Shown here in pieces: positions 32,598-41,619 of a DNA stretch of 64,000 bases. The stretch lies in assembly GCA_028284905.1 (NCBI GenBank), contig JANQQU010000060.1:62001-126000 (forward strand), written 5' to 3'. How positions within the stretch are numbered: position 1 is the stretch's first letter; every line of letters starts with the position of its first letter. The translations under genes and the position numbers were made by a program. This DNA is from Calditrichia bacterium. GTDB taxonomy: Bacteria > Calditrichota > Calditrichia > RBG-13-44-9 > J075. A model generated the notes under the pieces. It was not told the origin of the DNA. It ran no database searches and saw only the letters and a list, made by a program, of their open reading frames with translations.

Positions 32598-35540
32598 TTA
32601 CTTCAAGAGCATCAGCTTATTCGTTTGCACAAATCGCTCATTTCCGGAAACAGCCTCCATCCGATAAAGATAAATACCGGAAGCGACCTGGGAGCCAGTA
32701 TTGCTGGTGCCATTCCACTCAACAGCATAACGGCCGGCTGCCTTATTATCGGAAACCAGCGTGCGCACTTCCTGGCCAAGCAGATTGTATATTTTAATGA
32801 CAACCTGAGCATTTGCCGAAACGGCATAGCGAATGGTCGTGCTCGGATTAAACGGATTCGGGAAGTTTTGCGACAATTCAAATGCATCAGGTAAAGTATT
32901 CTCGAGATCATCAATACCGGTAACGCTGCCGAGTGCGAGTATTTCGATATCGTCGACACATGCTTCTACCAGGGAGCCACCGCCGAGGTCAGCTGCGACA
33001 AAGCGGATTTGCATGCTGTCTGTAGCAACCAAATAATCTTCCAGGTTGAATTGGACAGATTCCCAACCATCGGTCGAAGAATTCGTATTTTCAAGATTCA
33101 CCCAGGTTTGTCCGCCATCATTGGAAATATCAACGACCCAGAAGTCTTGCCCCGGATTATTCCCGAGATTATTTGAATACCACTTATAATAGCTCAATAC
33201 CGGGTTCTGCATACCATCTATGTTGATAATCGGAGAGAATAATGTTGTTTTTCCGCCATCGACATCAAAGGTACCAGCACCGCCGGAATTACGGCCATCA
33301 GTAACAAAGCAATCAGTGCCATTGGGCGTATTGTCATTTTCCGGTTGGCTGCCGAGACTCGTTGCCTGCGGATCCATCCTGTTCCAAATACCGGTAGTGG
33401 CATTATCATCCGGTGCACCAATCGTCCACCCGCTTTCCTCTTCCAGGGGATCAAAAAGAATTTGATCATAGCCGACGAGGAAAGTATAGGACCCATTGCG
33501 CGGGAAACGAACATCCTGATTTGCCGCAACATCCAACATGTGAATATAATAGTCTACTTTTGCGCCCCGTGCCTGTGCAGGAATGTCTGCCTGGTATTCA
33601 TTCGCATTTATTTCCTGAGCCTCCACACGTATTTCTGTCTGGAATCCATCGAGAGAATAGTATACCGCGAGTGAGTCAACACCAGGTCCGAAACCGGTAA
33701 CCTCGAATATAACCGGGTAAGCGCTGGTTGTATCTGGCGTATTCGCCACAGGAATGTGATTAAAAGATGACAGAATAAATAACGAACTGCCAATACCGTG
33801 ATTATTAAAGGCTTCTACAATCTGATCCATATGCGGGGTGCCGTTGTCCAGGTTGCCGTCATCGTCATCAGTGATTAGCACTTCAAGGAACCACTCACTA
33901 AATGCGGTGCCAAGATCCGCGTCATCCGGGGTTCCCCAGCGGGCAAAGTGGAACAAGTCCCGGGCAACTTCACGAGAAGTTAGTTGACGCAAATCCCAGA
34001 AAGCGCCACCGATAATCAAACCGTCACTATGGGAAGAACCGGTTACATTTTCCGGATAACGACGAGTATTGGAAACAAAGCGCAAGGTAGTTCCCGGTCC
34101 AAAAAAGCCGCGGCCGATATTCGGTACATCTTCTACCATTGCAGACAAGACATCCGCTATACCTTCATGAGTTGCACCATTAATCATACCAAACTGCGCA
34201 CCCGCTTGCTGAAACAAGCGATCATTAACACCATGACCATATTCATGGTAAACAACTGAAGGCATTTGTCCGATATCCGGGCAACCACCACCGGCATTGA
34301 AGAAGTTGATACCAACCCCGTCCCAAAAAGCATTACAGGGCCAAATCGGGTTTTCTGGTCCAATATTCACAGAGCAAGGCATGCTGTAATCCATCGCAGT
34401 CATATTCGGATCCAGAGTTTTTAAGAAATTGTAGACGAGTGTGCCGTGGAAATAAGAATCTCTTTCGGAAGCCAGGGAATTGTTGTCATCCCAGAGGATA
34501 TCCAATGTATCACCGGGATCGACAGTACCACTAAAATCCGCGTTGGGGCCGTTCGCATTTCGAACATCCAGCCAGGGGCTGGAAAGCCGGGCAGTAACAT
34601 TGCTGGTTGTTGTAATATCTGTCTCGGCATAGCCCGTGCTGTCTGTTACCAATTGGGCACCGTCAACGGATACGCGCAGGTCTGTCATACCTTCTTCAAC
34701 AAAAGGACCGGTCGGGATTTCCAGCTGAACCATACCATTTACCTGCACGCCAGTTGATTCATGACGAACACGATTATGGCGCCAAATAATTTCGCCGGTA
34801 TGAGCATCAACAAAAACATGATAATTTCCCGGAGTGCTTTTCATCTGGACATTTACCTCGTATACCAGGTGATAAGTCAGATTCTGACCATCGCGCACAG
34901 GCAGTACATACAGTGTCCCTTCCCCGGAAACATTATCAGTGGCAGAATTAAACTCCAGACCTTCCAGCGCCATAAACTGGGCATCCTGATAGGAAATTAA
35001 CGGATTCATATCCAGCTCGATTTCCGGATAGAAATCGACACCAAAAGCCATCAAATTGCCATTTTCAAAAAAACGTAATTCAATTTCTGAAAAAAGCACC
35101 TGCACATCGCCCTTCATTTGCTTAAAGGAGACGTACCATTTATTCCGCACTTTTTGTGCGCGAGTCATTGTCAGCTGAGAGGTCTCCAAACGGAGTGCCT
35201 GGCTGTTGTTTTGCAAGAACGTTCTGGAGGCAGCTTCGATGTTGTCTTTCGTCAGGACACCAAAACCTTCCACCGGAATCCCTTTTCCAAAGGCACGATG
35301 CGGTGTGCCGGTTGCCTCATTCCATTGCACCGACCAATTTCCATGTTTCCGTTGAAATTCCTGCCATTGGAAAGATCTTGTCATTTGGGATTGTTTAGAG
35401 CGATCAAAAGACATCTCGGTATTCATTTGCGCAGGCAACAGAATAGACCCGTCTGCCTCAGCCTTGTGTTGCCCATTCAGCGCTGCCGGAATCAGCACCA
35501 AAAGGGTCAGTAAAATTATTGTGAAACGAACTCTCTGCAT
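32598..35540 (-). CDS. Secreted M36 (fungalysin)-like metallopeptidase with C-terminal sorting domain
   Basis: 980 residues from the ATG at 35540, chosen over 35555 because GGAAAGGA lies just upstream. A signal peptide (about 1-24) is followed by an FTP/PepSY-type propeptide region (to about 260) and a PA-like stretch. The protease core has the zinc motif H-E-Y-G-H-G (near residue 430) and downstream E-G-I-A-D with the third ligand Glu, as in M36. Beta-rich domains follow. The last 95 residues, N-F-P-N-P-F-N-P-S-T onward, form a FlgD/Ig-like T9SS-type sorting module. The enzyme is predicted to be exported and auto-activated, then attached or released at the cell surface. The neighbouring secretion system is not in the window. 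Confidence 0.9.
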   Translation of the reverse strand: MQRVRFTIILLTLLVLIPAALNGQHKAEADGSILLPAQMNTEMSFDRSKQSQMTRSFQWQEFQRKHGNWSVQWNEATGTPHRAFGKGIPVEGFGVLTKDNIEAASRTFLQNNSQALRLETSQLTMTRAQKVRNKWYVSFKQMKGDVQVLFSEIELRFFENGNLMAFGVDFYPEIELDMNPLISYQDAQFMALEGLEFNSATDNVSGEGTLYVLPVRDGQNLTYHLVYEVNVQMKSTPGNYHVFVDAHTGEIIWRHNRVRHESTGVQVNGMVQLEIPTGPFVEEGMTDLRVSVDGAQLVTDSTGYAETDITTTSNVTARLSSPWLDVRNANGPNADFSGTVDPGDTLDILWDDNNSLASERDSYFHGTLVYNFLKTLDPNMTAMDYSMPCSVNIGPENPIWPCNAFWDGVGINFFNAGGGCPDIGQMPSVVYHEYGHGVNDRLFQQAGAQFGMINGATHEGIADVLSAMVEDVPNIGRGFFGPGTTLRFVSNTRRYPENVTGSSHSDGLIIGGAFWDLRQLTSREVARDLFHFARWGTPDDADLGTAFSEWFLEVLITDDDDGNLDNGTPHMDQIVEAFNNHGIGSSLFILSSFNHIPVANTPDTTSAYPVIFEVTGFGPGVDSLAVYYSLDGFQTEIRVEAQEINANEYQADIPAQARGAKVDYYIHMLDVAANQDVRFPRNGSYTFLVGYDQILFDPLEEESGWTIGAPDDNATTGIWNRMDPQATSLGSQPENDNTPNGTDCFVTDGRNSGGAGTFDVDGGKTTLFSPIINIDGMQNPVLSYYKWYSNNLGNNPGQDFWVVDISNDGGQTWVNLENTNSSTDGWESVQFNLEDYLVATDSMQIRFVAADLGGGSLVEACVDDIEILALGSVTGIDDLENTLPDAFELSQNFPNPFNPSTTIRYAVSANAQVVIKIYNLLGQEVRTLVSDNKAAGRYAVEWNGTSNTGSQVASGIYLYRMEAVSGNERFVQTNKLMLLK

Positions 35541-35693
35541 AGCATTCCTTTCCATTGAATTAAGCTTAGCTTCTTAGCCAATTAAGATGTAAACGCCTCT
35601 AAAACGATGTGCCAATATTTCGGATAGATATATTAGATGTGCTAAAAAATGTAGGCATCTATAGAAACAATCCCTGCTTCGGAAATAAAAAAA

Positions 35694-36446
35694 TCAATAT
35701 ACACCCAAAAGCTTTAAGGCAATCATTAGTATTGCTACAAATAATACCGCTTTAATTGCCTTGTCCCCCCTCCGAACGGATAATTTTGCCGCCCACCAGG
35801 CGCCGAAAGAATTACCCGCTGCGAGGCCGAGCCCTAACAACCAATCTATTTTCCCATTTAGCATAAACACCAGCAAAACCGGTAAAGTATATATGAACAC
35901 AATAAATACCTTGTGCATATTTACCTTCACCAAAGAAACTTGTAGTAAATGAAACAGTGCGGCCATCAGCAGGAACCCAACACCGACCTGTATAAACCCG
36001 CCGTAAAAACCAATCCCCAACATTGCCGGGTAAACCAGCCAGCCTCTTTTTTCAGATTTTAAGGCGTCAACATCACCTTTACCAACCGGCGAAAAGAGCA
36101 TCGAAATTATCACGCCAATTAATACAATTGCCAAAATGCGCTGAAACCAGGCATCACCAATTTTTACAGCAGCAATTGCCCCGGCAATGCCTCCCGGCAA
36201 AGTCCACAGCGCCAATTTAAAGCTTAGCTTAAACTCGGACATTTTTTCCTGGCGAAAAGAGAGAATGGCAAAAATATTTTGGATTAAGATAGCCACCCGA
36301 TTGGTGCCATTCGCAAGCGCGCTATCCAGCCCCATAAAAATCAGCGCCGGCAAAGTCAATGCGGAGCCACCTCCGGCCATAACATTGATCATTCCCGCGG
36401 CAGCACCGACTGCAAACAAAATTAAGAATTGCCCATATTCCATCAT
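35694..36446 (-). CDS. TauE/SafE-family sulfite/anion exporter
   Basis: 250 residues with about seven or eight hydrophobic helices. G-A-A-A-G-M-I-N-V-M-A-G-G-G-S-A-L-T-L-P-A-L near the N-terminus and G-F-Y-G-G-F-I-Q-V-G-V-G-F mid-protein are the two repeats of the TauE/SafE (DUF81) fold. Members carry sulfite, sulfoacetate or related anions across the inner membrane. It overlaps menD by four bases (ATGA) and ends the menaquinone operon. A direct link to menaquinone is not known, so co-location may be incidental. Confidence 0.9.
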   Translation of the reverse strand: MMEYGQFLILFAVGAAAGMINVMAGGGSALTLPALIFMGLDSALANGTNRVAILIQNIFAILSFRQEKMSEFKLSFKLALWTLPGGIAGAIAAVKIGDAWFQRILAIVLIGVIISMLFSPVGKGDVDALKSEKRGWLVYPAMLGIGFYGGFIQVGVGFLLMAALFHLLQVSLVKVNMHKVFIVFIYTLPVLLVFMLNGKIDWLLGLGLAAGNSFGAWWAAKLSVRRGDKAIKAVLFVAILMIALKLLGVY

Positions 36447-38188
36447 TGACCTTCCAGGTTGCGAACAATTTCCGCTTTCAAAGCTTCGTGCAGGCGAGCG
36501 TTGGCTCCTCGATCAGTCTTAACTTCTATGATTGCTGATCGACCATCATTCTGTAACTGACAATAGACATCGCGAAATTCTTTCTTATTATCAGGGCAAA
36601 AATACGGCAAGCCGGCAAAATCGGCAATTAAGGAAAACTCATAATTATGGGGTGTCCCAAAGTTATCTTCGAATACATCACCGACTTTAGCGATCGGCAA
36701 GAATGAAAAAATCCCTCCCCCGCCGTTGTTTATCACTACGACAATCACCGGATATTCATTTTCTGCAATTTGAACAACACCATTCATATCATGAATAAAT
36801 GCCAGGTCGCCAACAATTAACGTCACAGGCTTTTTCAGTCCTTCTGCAAAACCGGCTGCAGCGCTAATAGTGCCATCGATACCGCTGGCACCACGATTTG
36901 CAACAACTCTCGCATTTTTTCCGGGCACACCAAAGACATCCATATCGCGAACCGGCATACTGGCGGCAAGGAACAGGCCATTGCCTGCGGCAATCTCCGC
37001 TGAGACTAATCTTGCGACAGCGACTTCATCGATTTCTTCTGAATTCTTATCATGCCCCTTGAACACCTCGGCAGCTTTATTTGAGTATAACTGCCAATGC
37101 TTTAAATAATTACTGGATTGGGCGTTTTGTATTTGCGGAATAATGCTATTAACAAATCCGGTAATATCGCATGTTAATCGCAAACTTATCTGATGCGTTG
37201 GATCGTATTTTTGGCCTCCCGGCAAAACAGCAATGTAATTTTCCGGTGAACAGCGCTCCAAATAGTGTGACCATTTTTTAGAAACCATCCGATAGCCGAC
37301 ATGGAGCACTGTGTCCGGCTGAAGGTTTTCGGCCACAGCTTGAGAGGACAATACTGCATCAAAATAGGGCACATGCTGAGGAAAGTTTTCCAGACGCAAT
37401 CCGGAAGTAATATCTGCAAACACCGGCCAGTTTAGCAAGTCTGCTAAACTTCTTACTGCTTCAATTTCAGTGAGGGATGACAATCTCCCAATACTTAATA
37501 TTCCCTTTTGAGTGCTTTTGATGACATTCGCCAACTGCAAGAGCTCATCCATTGCGGGCAAGGTTACTTGCCGGGCATATTGGCTATAGGGTTGATCGCT
37601 TTCTTGCCAGCGTTTAGCAATACTTTCACCCCAGGCAACCGGTTCACCAAGAGGGACAAGCGGCTCCCTGAACATACAATTTAAATGCGCCACACCTGCC
37701 GGTTGGGAAACAGCCTGGAAGACCAACTGGTCAATCGTTGTCAACAACATTTCGGTTTTAATATGTGGTTCCGGGCAGGGCAAGTCGAAAAACCATTTTG
37801 CGTAATTACCAAACAATCCAACCTGGTCAATGGTTTGATTCGCACCGGTCTTTCGTAATTCCGGCGGCCGGTCTGCAGATAAAACGATGATAGGAATATT
37901 TTCCTGGGCAGCTTCAATAATTGCCGGATAATAATTCGCGGCAGCTGTTCCGGAGGTGCATATCAATACTGCCGGCACACCCGTTGCCCGGGCATAGCCG
38001 AGTGCGTGAAAGGCGGCACCGCGTTCGTCATAGAAGATTCTTGTTTTTGCTTTCGGGTGGCGGGCAGCTGCAACAGTTAGTGGTGTGGAACGGGAACCGG
38101 GAGAAATACAAAAATAATCGATCTCGTTGCGTATTAATTCCTCAACGATCAACTGCCCCCAAAGGTCGTTGATATTAACAGCTTCCAT
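36443..38188 (-). CDS. menD: MenD, 2-succinyl-5-enolpyruvyl-6-hydroxy-3-cyclohexene-1-carboxylate synthase
   Basis: About 581 residues, a ThDP-dependent enzyme that joins isochorismate and 2-oxoglutarate in menaquinone synthesis. F-C-I-S-P-G-S-R-S-T-P-L (family signature near residue 26), Y-D-E-R-G-A-A-F-H-A (with the catalytic Glu) and A-N-R-G-A-S-G-I-D-G are visible. The Mg-ThDP segment starts V-G-D-L-A-F-I-H-D-M-N-G and ends in V-V-I-N-N-G-G-G-G-I-F. ATG at 38188 is preferred, as M-E-A-V-N-I-N-D; a TTG at 38200 is also possible. It follows menF by about 40 bases. The usual genes menH, menC, menB and menE are not in this window. Confidence 0.95.
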   Translation of the reverse strand: MEAVNINDLWGQLIVEELIRNEIDYFCISPGSRSTPLTVAAARHPKAKTRIFYDERGAAFHALGYARATGVPAVLICTSGTAAANYYPAIIEAAQENIPIIVLSADRPPELRKTGANQTIDQVGLFGNYAKWFFDLPCPEPHIKTEMLLTTIDQLVFQAVSQPAGVAHLNCMFREPLVPLGEPVAWGESIAKRWQESDQPYSQYARQVTLPAMDELLQLANVIKSTQKGILSIGRLSSLTEIEAVRSLADLLNWPVFADITSGLRLENFPQHVPYFDAVLSSQAVAENLQPDTVLHVGYRMVSKKWSHYLERCSPENYIAVLPGGQKYDPTHQISLRLTCDITGFVNSIIPQIQNAQSSNYLKHWQLYSNKAAEVFKGHDKNSEEIDEVAVARLVSAEIAAGNGLFLAASMPVRDMDVFGVPGKNARVVANRGASGIDGTISAAAGFAEGLKKPVTLIVGDLAFIHDMNGVVQIAENEYPVIVVVINNGGGGIFSFLPIAKVGDVFEDNFGTPHNYEFSLIADFAGLPYFCPDNKKEFRDVYCQLQNDGRSAIIEVKTDRGANARLHEALKAEIVRNLEGQ

Positions 38189-38228
38189 ATTTTCGCACAA
38201 CCCTTATTGCACTTGCAACGCATTCGCT

Positions 38229-39623
38229 TTAGCCACGATATCCAAAGACCTTCAGAAATCCGGCAATCTTATTTTCTATTTCTTCCCATTCTTTTTCCGG
38301 GGATGATCCCGGTACAATGCCTGCGCCGGAATATAAAAAGAGCTTATTTGCAACTACCAGTCCGGAGCGAATTGCGACAGCGAACTCCGCCGCATTATGA
38401 TTGACCCAACCGACCGGACCGGCATACCAGCCCCGATCGAAGCTTTCTAGTTGATCAATCTGGTCGATAGCCGAATGCTTCGGCAATCCGCCAACAGCGG
38501 GTGTGGGGTGTAGCGCGGAAAGGATTTCTCCGTCATCCACATTCTTTTTAAGGAATCCCCGTAAACGCATATATAAGTGCTGTAACTTTGCCAGTTTTAG
38601 CACCGAGACGTTATCCGGTGTTTCAATCCAGGTACAAATCTTGTCAAATGAAGAGCGAATACTATCAACAACATAGCGGTGCTCCCGGCTATCTTTTTCG
38701 CTATCGAGCAACTCCTTTTCGATAACGGCATCCTGCCCTCTGGAATTACCCCGGGGGCGAGTGCCGGCAACAGCTTCACTGAAAATATGACGATGCTCCC
38801 GGCGGTAGAGACGTTCCGGGGTGCCGCCAATAAAGGCATGATCCTCATCAGGTTGAAAACAGAAATAAAAGGCCCGGGCATCGTTTTTCTGAATATGAAA
38901 CAACAGCGCCAATGCATTCAGGCTGCTCACAAAGCGAAATTCTGATCGCCGTGCCAGGACAATTTTCTCGATTTTATTGCCCTGAAATAACTGAGTGGCT
39001 GCCTTGATATTTTTCCACCATCCCTGCTTGTTCGGGAAATCTATTCGATTTAGCAACACCGGCATTTGGGAGAAGACTGTTGGTTTTTTCCATACCACTT
39101 CATCCAACGACGCCAGGCATTCGTTGAGTTGTTCGTAAACATCTCTTGAAGGATTAAACAAATGATTGAGCGCAAAGAACCACTTGTTTTCGCGGGAAAG
39201 TATTTCTAACCGAGGAATAACAAAATAATAGGATCCGAAGCGGCGCCAGTTTTCATCAGGTTTCTTCTTGGAACGAAAACGGATACCACCATAATAGCGA
39301 GCAGTTGTTACCGTTGCATCAAGATGTTCAGTGAGGCGACGAAACAAACCAGAGGGATCGGAAATTCCTTTGTTTCCCTGCACATAATCAGCACGGCCGA
39401 CTCCAGCCATTTCTACCCTTTTTTTCCGGTCACACCAGTAGGTCTTGTGCGGAGATTTTTGATTCATCAACCAGGGCAAGGGCTGAATGTTGTCTACGGG
39501 TATCTCAACACGAATCAACCGGCGCTTATTGTTGAAAGATGCCAGATCGAGCGATGCGAATGTTTTCTCCAACTGTTCGCACATTGTTTGGTGGATTGGA
39601 TGGTGTTTTATAGTCAATTCCAT
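38229..39623 (-). CDS. menF: MenF, isochorismate synthase
   Basis: 464 residues with the chorismate-binding enzyme fold. K-I-V-L-A-R-R is the substrate-side strand, A-G-T-R-P-R-G is the family motif, H-P-T-P-A-V-G-G-L-P is present, and the C-terminal F-A-V-A-I-R-S-G carries the Mg-binding Glu. It converts chorismate to isochorismate at the head of the menaquinone pathway. The frame is open to 39719, but that part overlaps mltG; the ATG at 39623 with GAAGGCGG upstream is the likely start. The downstream partner is menD. A siderophore-type isochorismate synthase is unlikely in this context. Confidence 0.93.
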   Translation of the reverse strand: MELTIKHHPIHQTMCEQLEKTFASLDLASFNNKRRLIRVEIPVDNIQPLPWLMNQKSPHKTYWCDRKKRVEMAGVGRADYVQGNKGISDPSGLFRRLTEHLDATVTTARYYGGIRFRSKKKPDENWRRFGSYYFVIPRLEILSRENKWFFALNHLFNPSRDVYEQLNECLASLDEVVWKKPTVFSQMPVLLNRIDFPNKQGWWKNIKAATQLFQGNKIEKIVLARRSEFRFVSSLNALALLFHIQKNDARAFYFCFQPDEDHAFIGGTPERLYRREHRHIFSEAVAGTRPRGNSRGQDAVIEKELLDSEKDSREHRYVVDSIRSSFDKICTWIETPDNVSVLKLAKLQHLYMRLRGFLKKNVDDGEILSALHPTPAVGGLPKHSAIDQIDQLESFDRGWYAGPVGWVNHNAAEFAVAIRSGLVVANKLFLYSGAGIVPGSSPEKEWEEIENKIAGFLKVFGYRG

Positions 39624-39648
39624 ATTATCGCCGCCTTCGGTCCAAAAG

Positions 39649-40782
39649 TTATTTTCCTGACGCAGACTTTTTACGTGCATTTTTTCGATGTTGCCGCCGT
39701 ACTTCATTAAATTTGGCATGCCAACGATTGTGCTCCCTCAAGGTCCTGGAAAACTTATGACTTCCATCTCCGATTGCCACCATATAAAGATACGGTGATG
39801 CAACGGGAAAAATACAGGCTAAAACGGATAATTTTCCCGGGTTGTTTATGGGGCCGGGAGGCAAGCCTGCATATTTATAAGTATTATAAGGCGAATCTAT
39901 TTCAAGATGCTTGTAAAGCAGCCGTCTTGGCGGACCCGGCAGAATATACTGGATCGTGGGATCTGCCTGCAAAGGCCAACCGAGACGCAGTCGATTGTAA
40001 TAAAGCGAGGAAATAACGACTCTTTCCGAATCTACAAGCGCTTCACCTTCAACGATTGAAGCAAGGGTAAGGATTTGGTACGGATCTCGGGAGATTAATT
40101 CGAGTTGTTTTCTTACGGAATCAGAATCGAAGATGTCCAGCATTTCCTGAACGAGGTGGGTGATAATTTTTTCTTCGGAAGTTTTCCATTCGAAGAAGTA
40201 CGTCTCCGGTAACAGGTAGCCTTCCAGGGAATGTGCGCCGGGGACTAACTTGTTTGCGAACGCACTATCATTTACCAAAGACACAAAGCGGGCGGAATCG
40301 ATACCAACAGCTTCCTGGAGTAGACTGGCCATTTTGTCGGATAAAATACCTTCCGGCAAAGTAACTTTTGAACGATGCGGCGGCGCATTTTCCAGATAGT
40401 TAAGCAATCTCCAGGGAGAAAGGTTTCTCGGTATATCGAACAAACCTGCACGCACCTTTTTTTCTTTCCCGGTAATTCTTCCCAGCAGCAGAAACAGCGT
40501 CTTATTGCTTAACAAATCTTTTTTAATTAACGAGTCAGCCACCTGATGAAAAGATGCACCGGCAGGAATCAGCAAAGTGCTTTTCGCTTCGTTATTATTT
40601 GTAACCTCTCCTGTGCTTTCCCAAAAAACAAGGTAGGTAAACAGCAACAATGGCACTCCGGCCAATGCCAGCTTTCCCAGGATTGTATAGCGTATAACAA
40701 ACCAAAGAAAGTGCCCAATCAGGAATACAACAAACCCGATTCGGGAAATGATATTATTTATTTTTTGAAGAAAAATATTCAA
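39649..40782 (-). CDS. mltG: MltG, endolytic murein transglycosylase
   Basis: 377 residues with a short cytoplasmic tail, one membrane helix (about 25-52) and a periplasmic YceG domain. S-I-V-E-G-E-A (242-248) has the catalytic Glu245; L-Q-A-D-P-T-I-Q-Y and Y-N-T-Y-K-Y-A-G-L-P-P-G-P-I-N-N-P are the diagnostic downstream motifs. The enzyme cuts nascent glycan strands and is thought to set chain length. The start is TTG with AGGA upstream. It precedes menF by 25 bases and follows the trpC-like gene by 39, so a multi-gene operon is likely. Confidence 0.94.
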   Translation of the reverse strand: MNIFLQKINNIISRIGFVVFLIGHFLWFVIRYTILGKLALAGVPLLLFTYLVFWESTGEVTNNNEAKSTLLIPAGASFHQVADSLIKKDLLSNKTLFLLLGRITGKEKKVRAGLFDIPRNLSPWRLLNYLENAPPHRSKVTLPEGILSDKMASLLQEAVGIDSARFVSLVNDSAFANKLVPGAHSLEGYLLPETYFFEWKTSEEKIITHLVQEMLDIFDSDSVRKQLELISRDPYQILTLASIVEGEALVDSERVVISSLYYNRLRLGWPLQADPTIQYILPGPPRRLLYKHLEIDSPYNTYKYAGLPPGPINNPGKLSVLACIFPVASPYLYMVAIGDGSHKFSRTLREHNRWHAKFNEVRRQHRKNARKKSASGK

Positions 40783-40821
40783 GATTCACATCCTGTAAAC
40801 AATCAACAGCTTGTTAAGTAA

Positions 40822-41619
40822 TTACAGTGCTTTCGTCCAATTTTGAATTTCCTGATATGCCCGGGAAAAATCAGGCTGCTGCCAAAAAGCGTCGTTCAGA
40901 ATCATACACTGAAACCCGCTTTGTTTTATCAGCTTTAAATCATTTCCGCTCTTCGGAAATGTTCGAATCAACGCCAGACAGCCTTCAGGGATATTTTTCC
41001 GATATTCACCAAGCTCATTAATGGTAAACCCATCAGCCGGGCAATCCACATTAACCACTACGCCATGAACCTCTTCCGGGTTTAGATTTTCTGGCAGAAA
41101 TCCATTCGGTGTTTCCAAATAAACTTCCAGTCCCATTTCATTAATCGCAGCAACGATATCGACAATTTTATCCGTTGGTGTAATTTCCGGGTCCAGAATA
41201 AATGCATCGCTGCCGATTGCTTTACCCTGGTATATTTGGACCGGATCCAGGAAAAAGTCCCGTTGAATGACCGGATATTCCATACGCCTTTTTACCAAGT
41301 TTATCCATCCGGGGTCCCCGCCCAAAAAATAAGGGTCAGTTGAAATAATCAGGCCGGCATTCAGGCCAATCTGTTGAAGTGATTTTAAAACCAGCAAAGG
41401 ATCAAATTGTTCAAGAGAAACCATTTCCGGAAAAAGGATTGATTTCATTTCTACTAACACAGGTAGTTCTTTTGCAGTCTCGATATCCACTTCCAGACTA
41501 CGGAAATCGCGACCAACAGAAAATGCAGCAGCTTTCAGAAAGTCCGCATCAAAATTTGTAGTTAATGCAGCAATTTCCGGTGTTTTAGCAGCTTCTATTT
41601 GTTTGAACAATTGACTCAT
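40822..41619 (-). CDS. TrpC-like (indole-3-glycerol phosphate synthase fold) protein, divergent active site
   Basis: 265 residues with a (beta/alpha)8-barrel pattern similar to TrpC. V-E-M-K (56-59) keeps the family Glu-x-Lys, but the phosphate loop A-S-P-S after it reads S-I-L-F. P-V-I-Q-R-D-F-F (116-123) has Arg120 where the catalytic general acid Lys of K-D-F lies. The L-V-E-V-H block reads V-Y-L-E-T (Glu169), and I-N-N-R-D-L reads V-V-V-N-V-D. A trpD-like gene immediately upstream makes a trpDC-like pair, but none of trpE, F, B or A is nearby. The changes suggest altered or lost IGPS activity; fold assignment is moderate. Confidence 0.68.
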   Translation of the reverse strand: MSQLFKQIEAAKTPEIAALTTNFDADFLKAAAFSVGRDFRSLEVDIETAKELPVLVEMKSILFPEMVSLEQFDPLLVLKSLQQIGLNAGLIISTDPYFLGGDPGWINLVKRRMEYPVIQRDFFLDPVQIYQGKAIGSDAFILDPEITPTDKIVDIVAAINEMGLEVYLETPNGFLPENLNPEEVHGVVVNVDCPADGFTINELGEYRKNIPEGCLALIRTFPKSGNDLKLIKQSGFQCMILNDAFWQQPDFSRAYQEIQNWTKAL

